Shown here: positions 7,888-16,586 of the stretch, piece by piece
How positions within the stretch are numbered: the stretch's first letter is position 1
How the letters are laid out: the number at the start of each line of letters is the position of its first letter
Source of the DNA: Candidatus Lachnoclostridium pullistercoris
GTDB taxonomy: Bacteria > Bacillota > Clostridia > Lachnospirales > Lachnospiraceae
DNA: 44,869 bases
NCBI GenBank assembly: GCA_019119775.1
Contig: DWWL01000015.1
Location: 1-44,869 of the forward strand
Direction of reading: 5' to 3'
The notes under the pieces: model-generated
What the model was told of the DNA's origin: nothing
Database searches by the model: none
The model's input: the letters and a program-made list of their open reading frames with translations, nothing else
Translations under genes and position numbers: made by a program

Positions 7888-8169
7888 ATGAACGACTGGA
7901 AACAGGACCCGAGACTAAAAAAAATGGACCCCAAAAAGATTGAGGTCCTCACTGATTTTTCCGAGCGTCTGAAACGGACGCCCGGCCCGCAGATGCTCTC
8001 TCTTCTGCTCTCCTTTCAGTCGGAGGCCAGCCAGAAAGGCATCCGCTTCACCGACCAGGAAACTGAAGTGCTGGTTTCCATCCTCAGCGCCCACATGCCG
8101 CCGGCTGAACAGAAAAAACTGTCCGTGCTGCGGATGTTTTCCCGCAGGATAGCCTCCCGCAGGCCGTGA
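7888..8169 (+). CDS. Unknown helical protein, 93 aa, paired with upstream gene
   Basis: Begins MNDWKQDPRLKKMDPKKIEV with AAAGGAG upstream. The protein is highly charged and probably all-helical; it ends in a basic stretch (SRRIASRRP). It shares with its upstream neighbour the theme of several amphipathic helices and no membrane segments, and both have proline-marked helix breaks (e.g. AHMPPAEQKKL). The two are probably an operon and possibly a complex; this is inference from arrangement only. The gene ends 47 bases before the converging L,D-transpeptidase stop, with no obvious terminator. Confidence 0.7.
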   Translation: MNDWKQDPRLKKMDPKKIEVLTDFSERLKRTPGPQMLSLLLSFQSEASQKGIRFTDQETEVLVSILSAHMPPAEQKKLSVLRMFSRRIASRRP

Positions 8170-8216
8170 CGCGGCCGCGGCGGTCAAAAAGGGGCTGGGA
8201 GCGGGCCGTCGGGGCT

Positions 8217-9068
8217 TCAGTTTTCCAGAATAACGATCTTTGTTCTCTCGTCGGCATTTTGTATGATCTGCTTCATCTCCGGCTCCGGGATGCAGATGCA
8301 GCCGCTGGAACCGGGATAGCCCTCCGCCGTGCAGTGGAGAAAGATGGCCGAGCCCTTTCCCGGAACCGCCTCCTCGTTGTAGGTGAGGGAGAGGGCGTAA
8401 TTATAATAGGGAGACACGTCGATCAGGTGCTCCGCCGAATTCCAGTCCTTTTCCACCTGGCCGGCGTCCACCATACGGTTATAGTGGGAGCTCTGCGGGT
8501 CATCCACCCAGTAATCCGCTTCTGTCACCTTGTGATAGGGAAGGACGGTGCCCGGATCGTCCAGAATCCCAAAGGCCGCGTTAAAACGGTACACGCCGCA
8601 GGGAGTCTTTTTGTCTCCTTCCGCTTTCTCCCTGGTGCAGCCGCCTAAGCCCCACACCCCCGCTGTCTCAAATACCTGGCTCCACTCACCGTTTCTCACC
8701 CGGTAATAGGCGGCGCGGACAGCAGAGCCGCCCAGACCGCGGACCACGATCACCTGATCCGTGTCAGCCGCAACCGCAGGGTCTGACAGCACGTCCCGGT
8801 CGGGAAGAGTTTCCGGCACCAGGGCCGTCTGCCCTGCCGGCGCCTCCGTCTCCGGGGAGGTCTGCCCGTTCCGGGATTCTGCCTCCGGGGACGTCTGTCC
8901 CGCCTGATCTCCCGCTGTCTGATTATCTTCCGCCCGCTCTGTCCTCCCGTCCTCTGTGCGGATCAGGCCGCTTCCAGGGCCCTCGTCCGCGCCGTAGGCC
9001 GTGCCGGCGGCCAGCAGACAGGCTCCGGCAGCCAGGCCGATCAGAACTTTTCTCATCCTTCTCATCAT
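8217..9068 (-). CDS. Secreted L,D-transpeptidase (YkuD fold)
   Basis: 283 residues from the ATG at 9066-9068, chosen because AGGAGGAG precedes it and it gives a standard signal peptide (MMRRMRKVL, then a hydrophobic core ending AGTAYGA). A Glu/Thr/Gln-rich linker with near-repeated QTSPE and GQT units (about 30-90) leads to the catalytic domain. The active-site region FLHCTAEGYPG with SSGCICI corresponds to the YkuD pattern H-x-SxGC, with Cys as nucleophile. These enzymes form 3-3 cross-links or modify peptidoglycan outside the membrane. The gene has its own consensus promoter. Confidence 0.85.
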   Translation of the reverse strand: MMRRMRKVLIGLAAGACLLAAGTAYGADEGPGSGLIRTEDGRTERAEDNQTAGDQAGQTSPEAESRNGQTSPETEAPAGQTALVPETLPDRDVLSDPAVAADTDQVIVVRGLGGSAVRAAYYRVRNGEWSQVFETAGVWGLGGCTREKAEGDKKTPCGVYRFNAAFGILDDPGTVLPYHKVTEADYWVDDPQSSHYNRMVDAGQVEKDWNSAEHLIDVSPYYNYALSLTYNEEAVPGKGSAIFLHCTAEGYPGSSGCICIPEPEMKQIIQNADERTKIVILEN

Positions 9069-9132
9069 CTTCTGTCTCCTCCTGATGGCAAATCTTTCCC
9101 CGTCGGTGCTCTCCGTCCGGGGTCTTACGGTC

Positions 9133-9161
9133 AGTATAAAAAACTCCTCTCTTTTTGTCAA
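9133..9161 (-). promoter_or_regulatory. Strong sigma-A promoter of the L,D-transpeptidase gene
   Basis: Minus-strand TTGACA (9156-9161), 17-base spacer, TATACT (9133-9138). It lies right after the stop of the upstream transporter gene (9175), so the two genes are separate units or only partly linked. Confidence 0.85.
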
Positions 9162-9174
9162 CCTTAGGCGGACC

Positions 9175-10287
9175 CTATCCGAGGAAGGCGGCCGCCGCCA
9201 GAAGGACCGCCAGAAATCCCACGTTCCAGGCAGTGAACACCGCCAGATACCGGCCCTTTTTCTCCGGATGGCGGACAGCGATCTGCTTATAGGAGATCAG
9301 GCTGGCCATGGACGCAATCAGCGTCCCCAGACCGCCCAGATTGGTGCCGATGATCAGATCCTTCCACTGGCTGGTAAACCCGGAGAGGAGCAGGGCCGCC
9401 GGCACGTTGCTGATCACCTGGCTGGCGGCCACGGCAGCGATCCTCTCATGGCCTGTCAGGAAAGACTCCAGAAAGCTGCAAAACTGAGGCAGCCGCCCCA
9501 TATTGCCGATGAACACAAAAAATGCCACAAAAGTGAGCAGAAGGCCGTAGTCCACCCGGGCCAGAAGCTCCCTCTGATCCGCAAAAACGGCTGTCAGAAT
9601 GACCACAAGCAGCGCCCACTCCGGCAGAACGCCGGACACGGTCAGAAGGCAGACGGCAAACAGCGCCAGGTACAGCGTCAGCCTCCCCCGCTCCGGCTTC
9701 TTCGGTTTTTCCATCTGACAGCGGACAGCCTCTCCCCGGAAGCTGAACATGGTCCCGGCCGCAAGCATCAGGGCAGCCAGAGCCGACCAGGGAGCCATCA
9801 GTGCCAGAAAGCCGGCGGCGCTCATCCCGGACCTGGCGTACAGATAAAGATTCTGAGGGTTGCCGATGGGCGTCAGCATACTTCCCAGGTTGGCCGCAAT
9901 GGTCATGAGGGTCACCGTCACGCACAGATATTTCTCCATATGTGCCATCTCCAGAGCCAGAAGGGCGAAGGGCACAAAGGTCACCAGGGAGACGTCGTTG
10001 GTGATAATCATGCTCCCCAGAAAACAGAGCGACACCAGGCAGACGGCCACTCCCCGCGCACTGCCCACCCGCTCCAGAAGACAGGCGCTTAAAAAGCGAA
10101 ATACCCCCAGTTCCTTCATCCCCTCCATCACTGCCATCAGGCAGAACAGCAGGATCAGAGTTCTGAAGTCCACATACCCCAGATATTCCCTGTCCGGCTT
10201 CACAAAAAAGCAGGAGATCACGGCCAGCACCGCCGCTGCGGATAGGACCGTCTCCTGTCTGACAAACGCTGCAATTCGTTTTCCCAC
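9175..10287 (-). CDS. SLC13/ArsB-NhaD superfamily anion transporter
   Basis: About 370 residues with 10-12 membrane helices. Two half-site signatures of the ion-transporter superfamily are visible: MIITNDVSLVTFVPF in the first half and SNVPAALLLSGF in the second, plus the conserved GSMLTPIGNPQNLYLY loop. Members carry dicarboxylates, citrate, arsenite or Na+/H+; the substrate here cannot be told. I prefer the GTG at 10285-10287 (AGGA upstream) over ATG codons at 10344 and 10326; the latter also has an AGGA, so the start is uncertain. The gene lies 75 bases downstream of leuS and may be read from its promoter. Confidence 0.82.
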   Translation of the reverse strand: MGKRIAAFVRQETVLSAAAVLAVISCFFVKPDREYLGYVDFRTLILLFCLMAVMEGMKELGVFRFLSACLLERVGSARGVAVCLVSLCFLGSMIITNDVSLVTFVPFALLALEMAHMEKYLCVTVTLMTIAANLGSMLTPIGNPQNLYLYARSGMSAAGFLALMAPWSALAALMLAAGTMFSFRGEAVRCQMEKPKKPERGRLTLYLALFAVCLLTVSGVLPEWALLVVILTAVFADQRELLARVDYGLLLTFVAFFVFIGNMGRLPQFCSFLESFLTGHERIAAVAASQVISNVPAALLLSGFTSQWKDLIIGTNLGGLGTLIASMASLISYKQIAVRHPEKKGRYLAVFTAWNVGFLAVLLAAAAFLG

Positions 10288-10362
10288 TGTATTTTCCTCA
10301 TGCTTTCTCACGGAAAAACAGCGCATGCGCCGTCCTGTGCACATACGCTGTTTCCTGTCATT

Positions 10363-12774
10363 TTATTTTACTACCAGGTTGATGATCTTGCCCGGAACGT
10401 AGATCTCCTTGACAACTGTGCCGGTGATCTTGTCGGCCGCAGCCGCCCTGCCGGCAGCCAGAGCCTCCTCCTTGGAGACATCCGCCGGAAGATTTACCAC
10501 CGCGCGGGTCTTGCCGTTTACCTGAACCGGGATAGCGATCTCGTCATCCTTCATGGCTTCCTTATCGCACTCCGGCCAGGACGCGTGGAAGACGCTGTCC
10601 GTGCCGCCCAGTGCCTCCCACAGTTCCTCGCCCATATGAGGCGCGAAGGGGGAGAGCAGAATCACAAAGGTCTTTAAGGTCTCTTTGTCGATACCGCCTT
10701 CTTTTTTCGCCAGATCAATGAGCTTGTTGTTGTACTCCATAAATCCGGACACTACAGTGTTTAAGCTGAACTGGTCAAATCTCTGCTCGATGTCATAGAC
10801 CAGTTTGTGGCGGATCTTCACCATCTCTTTGGTCTCTTTCACGTCCTTGTCCTTGTTGTCCATCACCAGAGAGTAGAATCTCTTTAAGAACCGGGCAACG
10901 CCCTCGATTCCTCTGTCGTCCCACTCAGCGTCCAGCTCCGGCGGTCCCACAAAGAGCTCGTAGAGCCTTAAGGCGTCGCAGCCGTAGTCTCTCACCAGAT
11001 CGTCAGGGGAAACCACGTTTCCTTTGGACTTGCTCATCTTGATGCCGTTCTTGCCGGTGATCATGCCCTGGTTGAACAGCTTCGTGAACGGCTCGTCAAA
11101 GTCGATCACGCCGATGTCGTACAGGAATTTGGTGTAGAACCGGGAGTAAAGCAGGTGCAGCACCGCGTGCTCCACGCCGCCGATGTACATGTCAACCGGC
11201 AGGTATTTGTCCGCTTTCTCTCTGGAAACCAGTTCTTTGTCGTTTTTGTTGTCCACATAGCGCAGGAAGTACCAGGAAGAACCGGCCCACTGGGGCATGG
11301 TGTTCGTCTCTCTCTTTGCCGGGCCTCCACAGCAGGGACAGGTGGTATTTACCCACCAGTCAATGGCAGCCAGGGGGGATTCTCCCGTTCCTGTGGGCTC
11401 GTACTTTTCCACATCCGGAAGGGTTAAGGGCAGCTGGTCCTCCGGAACGGGAACGTTGCCGCACTTCGGGCAGTGGATGATCGGGATGGGCTCTCCCCAG
11501 TATCTCTGGCGGGAGAATACCCAGTCGCGGAGCTTGTAGTTTACCGTCTTCTTTCCGATGCCTCTGGCCTCGATCATGGCAGGAGCCTCTTTCTTTAAAA
11601 CAGCGCTCTCCATGCCGTTCCACTCGCCGGAGTTGATCATGGTGCCGTTTGCCTCCGTGTAGGCTTCGGTCATATTTTCAATCTCCTTGCCGTCCTTGGC
11701 GATGACCTGGATGATGGGAAGGCCGAATTTCTTCGCAAATTCAAAGTCACGGTCGTCGTGGGCAGGCACACACATGATCGCTCCCGTGCCGTAGTCAGCC
11801 AGCACGTAGTCGGACAGCCAGATCGGCACTTTCGCCCCGTTTAAGGGGTTGATGGCGTAGCTGCCTGTGAACACGCCGGTCTTTTCCTTGTCCTGGAGAC
11901 GGTCCACGTTGGACTTCATGGAAGAATCAAAAATGTACTTCTCTACAGCCTCTCTCGTCTCATCGGTGGCCAGGCTCTTTGCCAGAGCGTGCTCCGGAGC
12001 CAGAACCATGAAGGTTGCTCCGTAAAGGGTGTCCGGACGGGTGGTGTAGACGGTGATCTTCTCCTCTCTTCCGTCGATGGGGAAATCCACCTCGGCGCCA
12101 TAGGACTTGCCGATCCACTCGGTCTGCATCTTCTTTACCTTCTCCGGCCAGTCCAGCTTGTCCAGATCATTCAGCAGACGCTCTGCGTAGTTGGTGATCT
12201 TTAACATCCACTGGCGGAGATTCTTCTTTGTCACCGGGGTTCCGCAGCGCTCGCAGCAGCCGTTGACCACTTCCTCGTTGGCCAGACCGGTCTTGCAGGA
12301 CGGGCACCAGTTGATGGGGAACTCCTTCTCGTAAGCCAGGCCCTTCTTGAACATCTGCACGAAGATCCACTGCGTCCACTTGTAGAAGGACGGATCTGTG
12401 GTGTTGACCTCCATATCCCAGTCGTAAATGGCTGCGATCTGGTTGATCTGTCTCTTGATATTTTTAATGTTCTCCGCCGTGGATTTGGCCGGATGAACGC
12501 CCATCTTGATGGCGTAGTTCTCTGCCGGCAGGCCGAAGGCATCCCAGCCCATGGGATGGATGACATATTTTCCCTTTAACAGCTGATAACGGCTCCAGGC
12601 GTCGGAGATCACATAGCCTCTCCAGTGACCTACGTGAAGGCCGCTGCCGGACGGATAGGGAAACATATCCAGGCAGTAATATTTTTCCTTCTTGCCGTCG
12701 TTTACATTGATGGGGTGTTTTTCCCAGTTCTCACGCCATTTCTTCTCAATGGCTGTGTGATTGTACTGTGCCAT
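10363..12774 (-). CDS. leuS: Leucyl-tRNA synthetase
   Basis: 803 residues, the usual bacterial LeuRS length. Class I signatures are clear: PSGSGLHVGHWRGY (HIGH box, residues 47-50) and GIKMSKSKGN (KMSKS box, about 577-581). The CP1 editing domain contains TTRPDTLYGATFMVLAPEH and the zinc-type Cys clusters (CPSCKTG, CCERCG) are present. The enzyme charges tRNA-Leu in the cytoplasm and edits mischarged products. The ATG follows AAGGAGGA by 7 bases. Expression is controlled by the T-box leader immediately upstream, responding to uncharged tRNA-Leu. Confidence 0.98.
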   Translation of the reverse strand: MAQYNHTAIEKKWRENWEKHPINVNDGKKEKYYCLDMFPYPSGSGLHVGHWRGYVISDAWSRYQLLKGKYVIHPMGWDAFGLPAENYAIKMGVHPAKSTAENIKNIKRQINQIAAIYDWDMEVNTTDPSFYKWTQWIFVQMFKKGLAYEKEFPINWCPSCKTGLANEEVVNGCCERCGTPVTKKNLRQWMLKITNYAERLLNDLDKLDWPEKVKKMQTEWIGKSYGAEVDFPIDGREEKITVYTTRPDTLYGATFMVLAPEHALAKSLATDETREAVEKYIFDSSMKSNVDRLQDKEKTGVFTGSYAINPLNGAKVPIWLSDYVLADYGTGAIMCVPAHDDRDFEFAKKFGLPIIQVIAKDGKEIENMTEAYTEANGTMINSGEWNGMESAVLKKEAPAMIEARGIGKKTVNYKLRDWVFSRQRYWGEPIPIIHCPKCGNVPVPEDQLPLTLPDVEKYEPTGTGESPLAAIDWWVNTTCPCCGGPAKRETNTMPQWAGSSWYFLRYVDNKNDKELVSREKADKYLPVDMYIGGVEHAVLHLLYSRFYTKFLYDIGVIDFDEPFTKLFNQGMITGKNGIKMSKSKGNVVSPDDLVRDYGCDALRLYELFVGPPELDAEWDDRGIEGVARFLKRFYSLVMDNKDKDVKETKEMVKIRHKLVYDIEQRFDQFSLNTVVSGFMEYNNKLIDLAKKEGGIDKETLKTFVILLSPFAPHMGEELWEALGGTDSVFHASWPECDKEAMKDDEIAIPVQVNGKTRAVVNLPADVSKEEALAAGRAAAADKITGTVVKEIYVPGKIINLVVK

Positions 12775-12786
12775 GACAGTTCCTCC

Positions 12787-13072
12787 TTAAAACTTTATGG
12801 CGCGGATACAAAAAAACCTGCGCCTCTATCTGTTTTTATAGAGACGCAGGATTCTCCCGCGCGGTACCACTCTATTTCACACGCTGCCGTGTGCTCCTCA
12901 TCATCCCGATAACGGCGGGCAGCCGGCCGGACCTACTCGGAGACTTTTGATTCTCTCCTTTCAGAAGGCTACTCAAGGGCCAGTTCACCATTCTCCCGCA
13001 ACCGCCTTTCACCGGCCGGCGGCTCTCTGATGCGCTCCCATGGCTACTATTCCCTGTCATCGTATTTGTGCT
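12787..13072 (-). promoter_or_regulatory. T-box leader (tRNA-Leu-sensing) of leuS
   Basis: About 290 bases of untranslated leader between the promoter and leuS. On the minus strand the T-box core AGAGTGGTACCGCG (12860-12873) is almost canonical and is followed by a terminator. Upstream are Stem I features: an AGAGAGCC bulge element and a GGTGAAAGG apical element. A CTG (12981-12983) within GTGAACTGG, followed by a purine, is the likeliest leucine specifier codon; this is my reading of the loop, not a computed fold. Uncharged tRNA-Leu would pair with specifier and T-box and favour the antiterminator. A 78-codon open frame across this region is spurious. Confidence 0.93.
12810..12850 (-). terminator. 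T-box regulated terminator
   Basis: Thirteen-base stem (12838-12850 with 12817-12829, one wobble pair) and an eight-base loop, followed on the minus strand by seven T (12810-12816). The 5' arm begins 9 bases after the T-box sequence, as expected for the terminator/antiterminator switch. Confidence 0.92.
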
Positions 13073-13079
13073 GAACCTT

Positions 13080-13108
13080 AATTTAGCACACTTGTCTTTT
13101 TCTGTCAA
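13080..13108 (-). promoter_or_regulatory. Sigma-A promoter of leuS T-box leader, overlapping the fruK stop codon
   Basis: Minus-strand TTGACA (13103-13108), 17-base spacer, TAAATT (13080-13085; 4 of 6). The -35 includes the TGA stop of the upstream fruK gene (13105-13107). No terminator separates fruK from this promoter. Confidence 0.85.
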
Positions 13109-14055
13109 CTCCCAACTGAAGAGGAAGGCCGCAGAATCCGGCCGGAGACGGCTTCCATGGATGCCAAGAGCTCCAGAATCTTCTCCCGGCCGGCAAGCCC
13201 CTCGGAGAAGGCACTGGCGCTCCCCGCCGCCACGGCGAGGGCAAACGCCCGGCCATAGTCCCTCTCCCGCAGCCAGCCGGCCAGGAAGCCGGCCACCATG
13301 GAATCCCCCGCTCCCACCGAGTTTACCAGCGTGCCCTTCGGCGCCTCAAGGGAATGGGAAGCTCCCGTCTCATCTAACAGAACGGCGCCGTCTCCTCCCA
13401 GGGACACCAGCACATTTGCCGCCCCCATTTTCTGAAGAGCCGCCGCCTGAACGAGGGCCTCCTCCCTTGTGGCCGCCGGCTTTCCTGCAAGCTCCGCCAG
13501 CTCGTCCCGGTTGGGCTTGATGAGAAAAGGCTTAAGCTCCAGCACATTTAAAAGAGACTCCCCGGAAGTGTCCACCGCAAACAGAATCCCGCGGCCGGAA
13601 AGCCGCTCCATAATCCGGCGGTAGCTGTCCCGGGGCAGGGACGATGGAATGCTGCCGGCCAGCACCAGCACGTCTCCCTCTCCCAGGCGCTCCAGCTGAT
13701 CCATGAGCTGCCCGGCCTCCTCTCTGCCCACCTCCGGGCCTGCTCCGTTGATCTCCGTCCCGTCGTAATTTTTGATTTTCACATTGATCCGGGAGCAGCC
13801 GTTTTTTAAGCGGACCAAACCGCAGTCCAGTCCGGCCGCCCGCACTCGCTCTGCGATCTCCTCCCCCACAAATCCGGCCTGGAAGCCCAGGACCCTGGTT
13901 TCCACTCCCAGGCTGTGAAGGACCATCGACACGTTGATCCCCTTTCCCCCCGCCGAAAGCTGCTCCGAAGCCGTCCGGTTGGTCTTTCCCAGGCGGAAAT
14001 CCTCCACCGTCACCGTGTAGTCCAGGGACGGATTTAACGTTACTGTGTAAACCAT
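13105..14055 (-). CDS. fruK: 1-phosphofructokinase-type PfkB sugar kinase
   Basis: 316 residues with both PfkB signatures: AGGKGINVSMVLHSLG near residue 36 and VNSVGAGDSMVAGF near 245 (catalytic Asp in GAGD). The start MVYTVTLNPSLDYTV and the LAGSIPSSLP stretch match the 1-phosphofructokinase/tagatose-6-phosphate kinase branch. It would phosphorylate fructose 1-phosphate to the 1,6-bisphosphate in the cytoplasm. No fructose PTS genes or FruR lie next to it, so tagatose-6-phosphate or another sugar phosphate is possible. AAGGAGAG precedes the ATG. It is the last gene of the run starting at yqfC or further upstream. Confidence 0.85.
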   Translation of the reverse strand: MVYTVTLNPSLDYTVTVEDFRLGKTNRTASEQLSAGGKGINVSMVLHSLGVETRVLGFQAGFVGEEIAERVRAAGLDCGLVRLKNGCSRINVKIKNYDGTEINGAGPEVGREEAGQLMDQLERLGEGDVLVLAGSIPSSLPRDSYRRIMERLSGRGILFAVDTSGESLLNVLELKPFLIKPNRDELAELAGKPAATREEALVQAAALQKMGAANVLVSLGGDGAVLLDETGASHSLEAPKGTLVNSVGAGDSMVAGFLAGWLRERDYGRAFALAVAAGSASAFSEGLAGREKILELLASMEAVSGRILRPSSSVGS

Positions 14056-14098
14056 ACGCTCTCTCCTTATACGCTCTGCAAGCTCTCTCTTTCTGTCC

Positions 14099-15463
14099 TC
14101 ATCTGCGCCGTCTGGACCGTCCCCGGACTTCTGTCTCCGGCGCTGAAGGGATCTTCGCCGGCCTGGTCATAAGACTAAGGGCCGCTCCCTCTGACAGGCA
14201 CAGCCACAAAAGCCCTGCGGCCTGGGCCGCAGCCGGGCCGAAGCTCCCAAGCCCTGCCGCCTGACAGATTCCTGCCGCTGCAGCTCCAACAGCGGCGGCA
14301 GTGACGGAAAAGGCAGCCGCCAGGCCCCGTTTTCCCAGGCTGAAAAGGGAAACAGTCAGCACTGCAGCCAGGGAAAGGAGGATCACCGAGACGGCGCAGG
14401 CTGCCGGCAGCCCTGTCCGCAGGGATTCTCCGCCGAAGAAAATTCTGTGAAGGGGATTTCCGAAAACAGCCAGCAAAACAGCTCCCGCCGCAGCCGGGAT
14501 CGCCGCCAGACGGACAGCCCCCGCCAGCCGGCCTCTTCTGTCCCTCTTCCCCTTAGAGAGGGCAGCTGCCGAATAAACGCCTCCGCTGCACGCCTCCGCT
14601 GCAAGCAGGCACACTGCCAGCTCACAGCGGACAAATTCTCCCCAGCCGGCGGCGTCCGCCTTTCCGTACAAAAAGCCTTCCCACAGAAGGACCGCGCCCC
14701 AGGAGATCACCGTGAGGACACCTGGGACCAGGGCACGCAGAGCACTGCCTGTCAGAAGGACCGGAGATTTTTTTCTTTCCCCGCAAAAGAGCTTCCGCCT
14801 GCGGGCAAAAACCGCCAGCAGCAGAAAGGCCAGAGAGACGGCCGTACCTGCCGAAAATCCGCGCACCGCTCCTTCTGCCGCAAACATTCCTCCGTACTGG
14901 TCAGTGCCGTATACCAAGCTGGAGCGCACCGCCTCCCGGACTCCGTCCGCCGTCCACAGCCAGGCGGCAATGCCGCCGGCCGCCGCTTCAAGAAGCAGGG
15001 AAATTCCCGCAAATGTTCCCATCTTCCGTCCGCAGAAGCCGCCGCGCGCCGCTCCCTGAATCATCGTCATCCAGGCCGCCGGCGCAAGCGCCCGCCACAA
15101 AAAGGCTCCCTCCGCCGGGCCGAACACCGCCGCCAGGGCCTCAGCCCCGAACCAGAGGGCCGCCGCAAGGATTCCTCCCCCTGCCGCCGCAAGGATCAGT
15201 GACGCCAGAAAAAAGTCTGCCGCCGCATCCTTTCTCCCTTTTCTGATCTGCCGTTCCATCCGCCCCGACACCCCATCGGGCAGGGCAAAGGCCGACAGCA
15301 GAAACAGCATCCCGCAGGCCAGACAGGGAGACGCATACCATGCGCCTCCCTCAAGTCCCATCTCTGCCGCCGCAGCCATCTGAAAGGCGGCCCAGAGAGC
15401 TGCCGCCCACACGGCCGCCAGGACCGTTCTGTTTTTTCCCCCGGCGGCTTCTTTTTCTGTCAT
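14099..15463 (-). CDS. Divergent MOP-superfamily (SpoVB/MurJ-like) membrane protein
   Basis: About 454 residues, extremely Ala/Gly-rich, with 12 or so predicted membrane helices. The pattern SAFALPDGVSGRMERQIRKG followed by helix, then RALAPAAWMTMIQGAARGGF resembles the SpoVB/polysaccharide flippase family (LPxxVS with basic cluster, later RG-FxG). Motifs are degenerate, and the length is shorter than SpoVB (about 520). It may be a lipid-linked precursor flippase or a family member with altered role. Starts at 15463, 15481 (GGAG four bases upstream, overlapping the previous gene by 11 bases) or 15520 are possible; I chose the one closest to the first helix. Membership is inferred, not certain. 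Confidence 0.6.
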   Translation of the reverse strand: MTEKEAAGGKNRTVLAAVWAAALWAAFQMAAAAEMGLEGGAWYASPCLACGMLFLLSAFALPDGVSGRMERQIRKGRKDAAADFFLASLILAAAGGGILAAALWFGAEALAAVFGPAEGAFLWRALAPAAWMTMIQGAARGGFCGRKMGTFAGISLLLEAAAGGIAAWLWTADGVREAVRSSLVYGTDQYGGMFAAEGAVRGFSAGTAVSLAFLLLAVFARRRKLFCGERKKSPVLLTGSALRALVPGVLTVISWGAVLLWEGFLYGKADAAGWGEFVRCELAVCLLAAEACSGGVYSAAALSKGKRDRRGRLAGAVRLAAIPAAAGAVLLAVFGNPLHRIFFGGESLRTGLPAACAVSVILLSLAAVLTVSLFSLGKRGLAAAFSVTAAAVGAAAAGICQAAGLGSFGPAAAQAAGLLWLCLSEGAALSLMTRPAKIPSAPETEVRGRSRRRR

Positions 15464-15470
15464 GATCCTG

Positions 15471-16586
15471 TTATTCCCCATAAAACTCCGTTCTGTCCAC
15501 ATCTTTTGTCGAAAGGACACAGACCCAGGTCTTTCCCGGATTCAGGCAGATTTCCTCCCCATCCGGGCCGTAATAGCGGGTGATGCCGTTTTCCTTTTTC
15601 CACGTCACCGGAACCGCCTTTCCTCCTGTGGCAAAATATCCCCACTCCGAAGTGTCCACATTGATATTCAGATATTCTGTGTCGGCATAATAGCCGGACT
15701 GGCAGTACTGGATGATCACATTCTTCACCGCCAGCGGCCCCTCATCGCTCTCCTCCGGCGCGTCCGCCTGGTAGCGGTGGTAGAGGCCGTCCTCCGCGCT
15801 GTAGCGGAACTCTGGATGGTACATGGTGTAGCCGGGCACGATCCGCGCCGCCTCCGCCGCCTTGTCCCCGCTTAAAACTGTGGGCTGTCCCGGCCTGGAA
15901 AACTGATAATGCCCTTCATAGCCCTCCCCGTACTCCTGACGGTATCCCATATCCTTTATGGCCGCCTGGATCCGCTCAAAGTCAGTGTAGGCGTTGTGGG
16001 GTGCCTTCCGGTCGGAGGAGCGGAAAAATGCCTGGGCTCCCCGGCCCTCAATGCCGTTAATATGGTCGATCTCCTTCAGCTGCGGCTTCGCAAAAGTGCT
16101 CTGGCCGTAGTGAGCATATATGGCGTCAAATTCATCGGCAAAGTCGATAAAACAGTTGCGGCAGCTCCTCACGGAGCCGATCCGCTCCAGGCCGTCGTAA
16201 TCCTCCATAACAGCCAGGTAGCGGGTCATGTTCCCCTCCACCGGCACCTCATAGATCACGCCGGCCCGCCCCATGCCGTAGTGGGGCCACGCCTCTCTGT
16301 CGTTGCTGATCATCACCGCCAGCGGCCTGCGGTCCGCCTGCTCTGCAGGCTTCATCTCCCCGGTCAGATAGCTCTGGATCCGGCCGTCCACCGCGATCCG
16401 CTCCTCCGGCACAAATTCTGCCGTCGTCTCCTCGGGAGCCGCCGTCACTTCCACCGGACGGGTCTGCGTCATTTCCGTCTCCGCCGGAAGCGTGCTTCCC
16501 ACTTCCTCATACTTTTTTCCGCACCCGGCTGCAGCCAGAATGAGACAGGCTCCCAGGCACAGAAACAATCCCCCCGCTTTTCTCAT
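15471..16586 (-). CDS. DUF3048 lipoprotein (YerB-like)
   Basis: 371 residues. A lipoprotein signal ends in LAAAGC with Cys22 as lipidation site, followed by a Thr/Glu/Pro-rich linker to about residue 60. The remainder has DUF3048 features: RPLAVMISNDREAWPHYGMG, VIYEVPVEGNMTRYLAVM, IGSVRSCRNCF and YAHYGQS. YerB of Bacillus belongs to the same family; molecular function is unknown. It would sit on the outer face of the membrane. The start overlaps the ybeY stop in an ATGA quartet, so translation is probably coupled. Confidence 0.88.
   Translation of the reverse strand: MRKAGGLFLCLGACLILAAAGCGKKYEEVGSTLPAETEMTQTRPVEVTAAPEETTAEFVPEERIAVDGRIQSYLTGEMKPAEQADRRPLAVMISNDREAWPHYGMGRAGVIYEVPVEGNMTRYLAVMEDYDGLERIGSVRSCRNCFIDFADEFDAIYAHYGQSTFAKPQLKEIDHINGIEGRGAQAFFRSSDRKAPHNAYTDFERIQAAIKDMGYRQEYGEGYEGHYQFSRPGQPTVLSGDKAAEAARIVPGYTMYHPEFRYSAEDGLYHRYQADAPEESDEGPLAVKNVIIQYCQSGYYADTEYLNINVDTSEWGYFATGGKAVPVTWKKENGITRYYGPDGEEICLNPGKTWVCVLSTKDVDRTEFYGE

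Noticed and set aside
12872-13108. 78-codon minus-strand frame upstream of leuS
   Set aside because: It coincides with the promoter and T-box leader; its start overlaps the -35 box and the region is explained by RNA structure.
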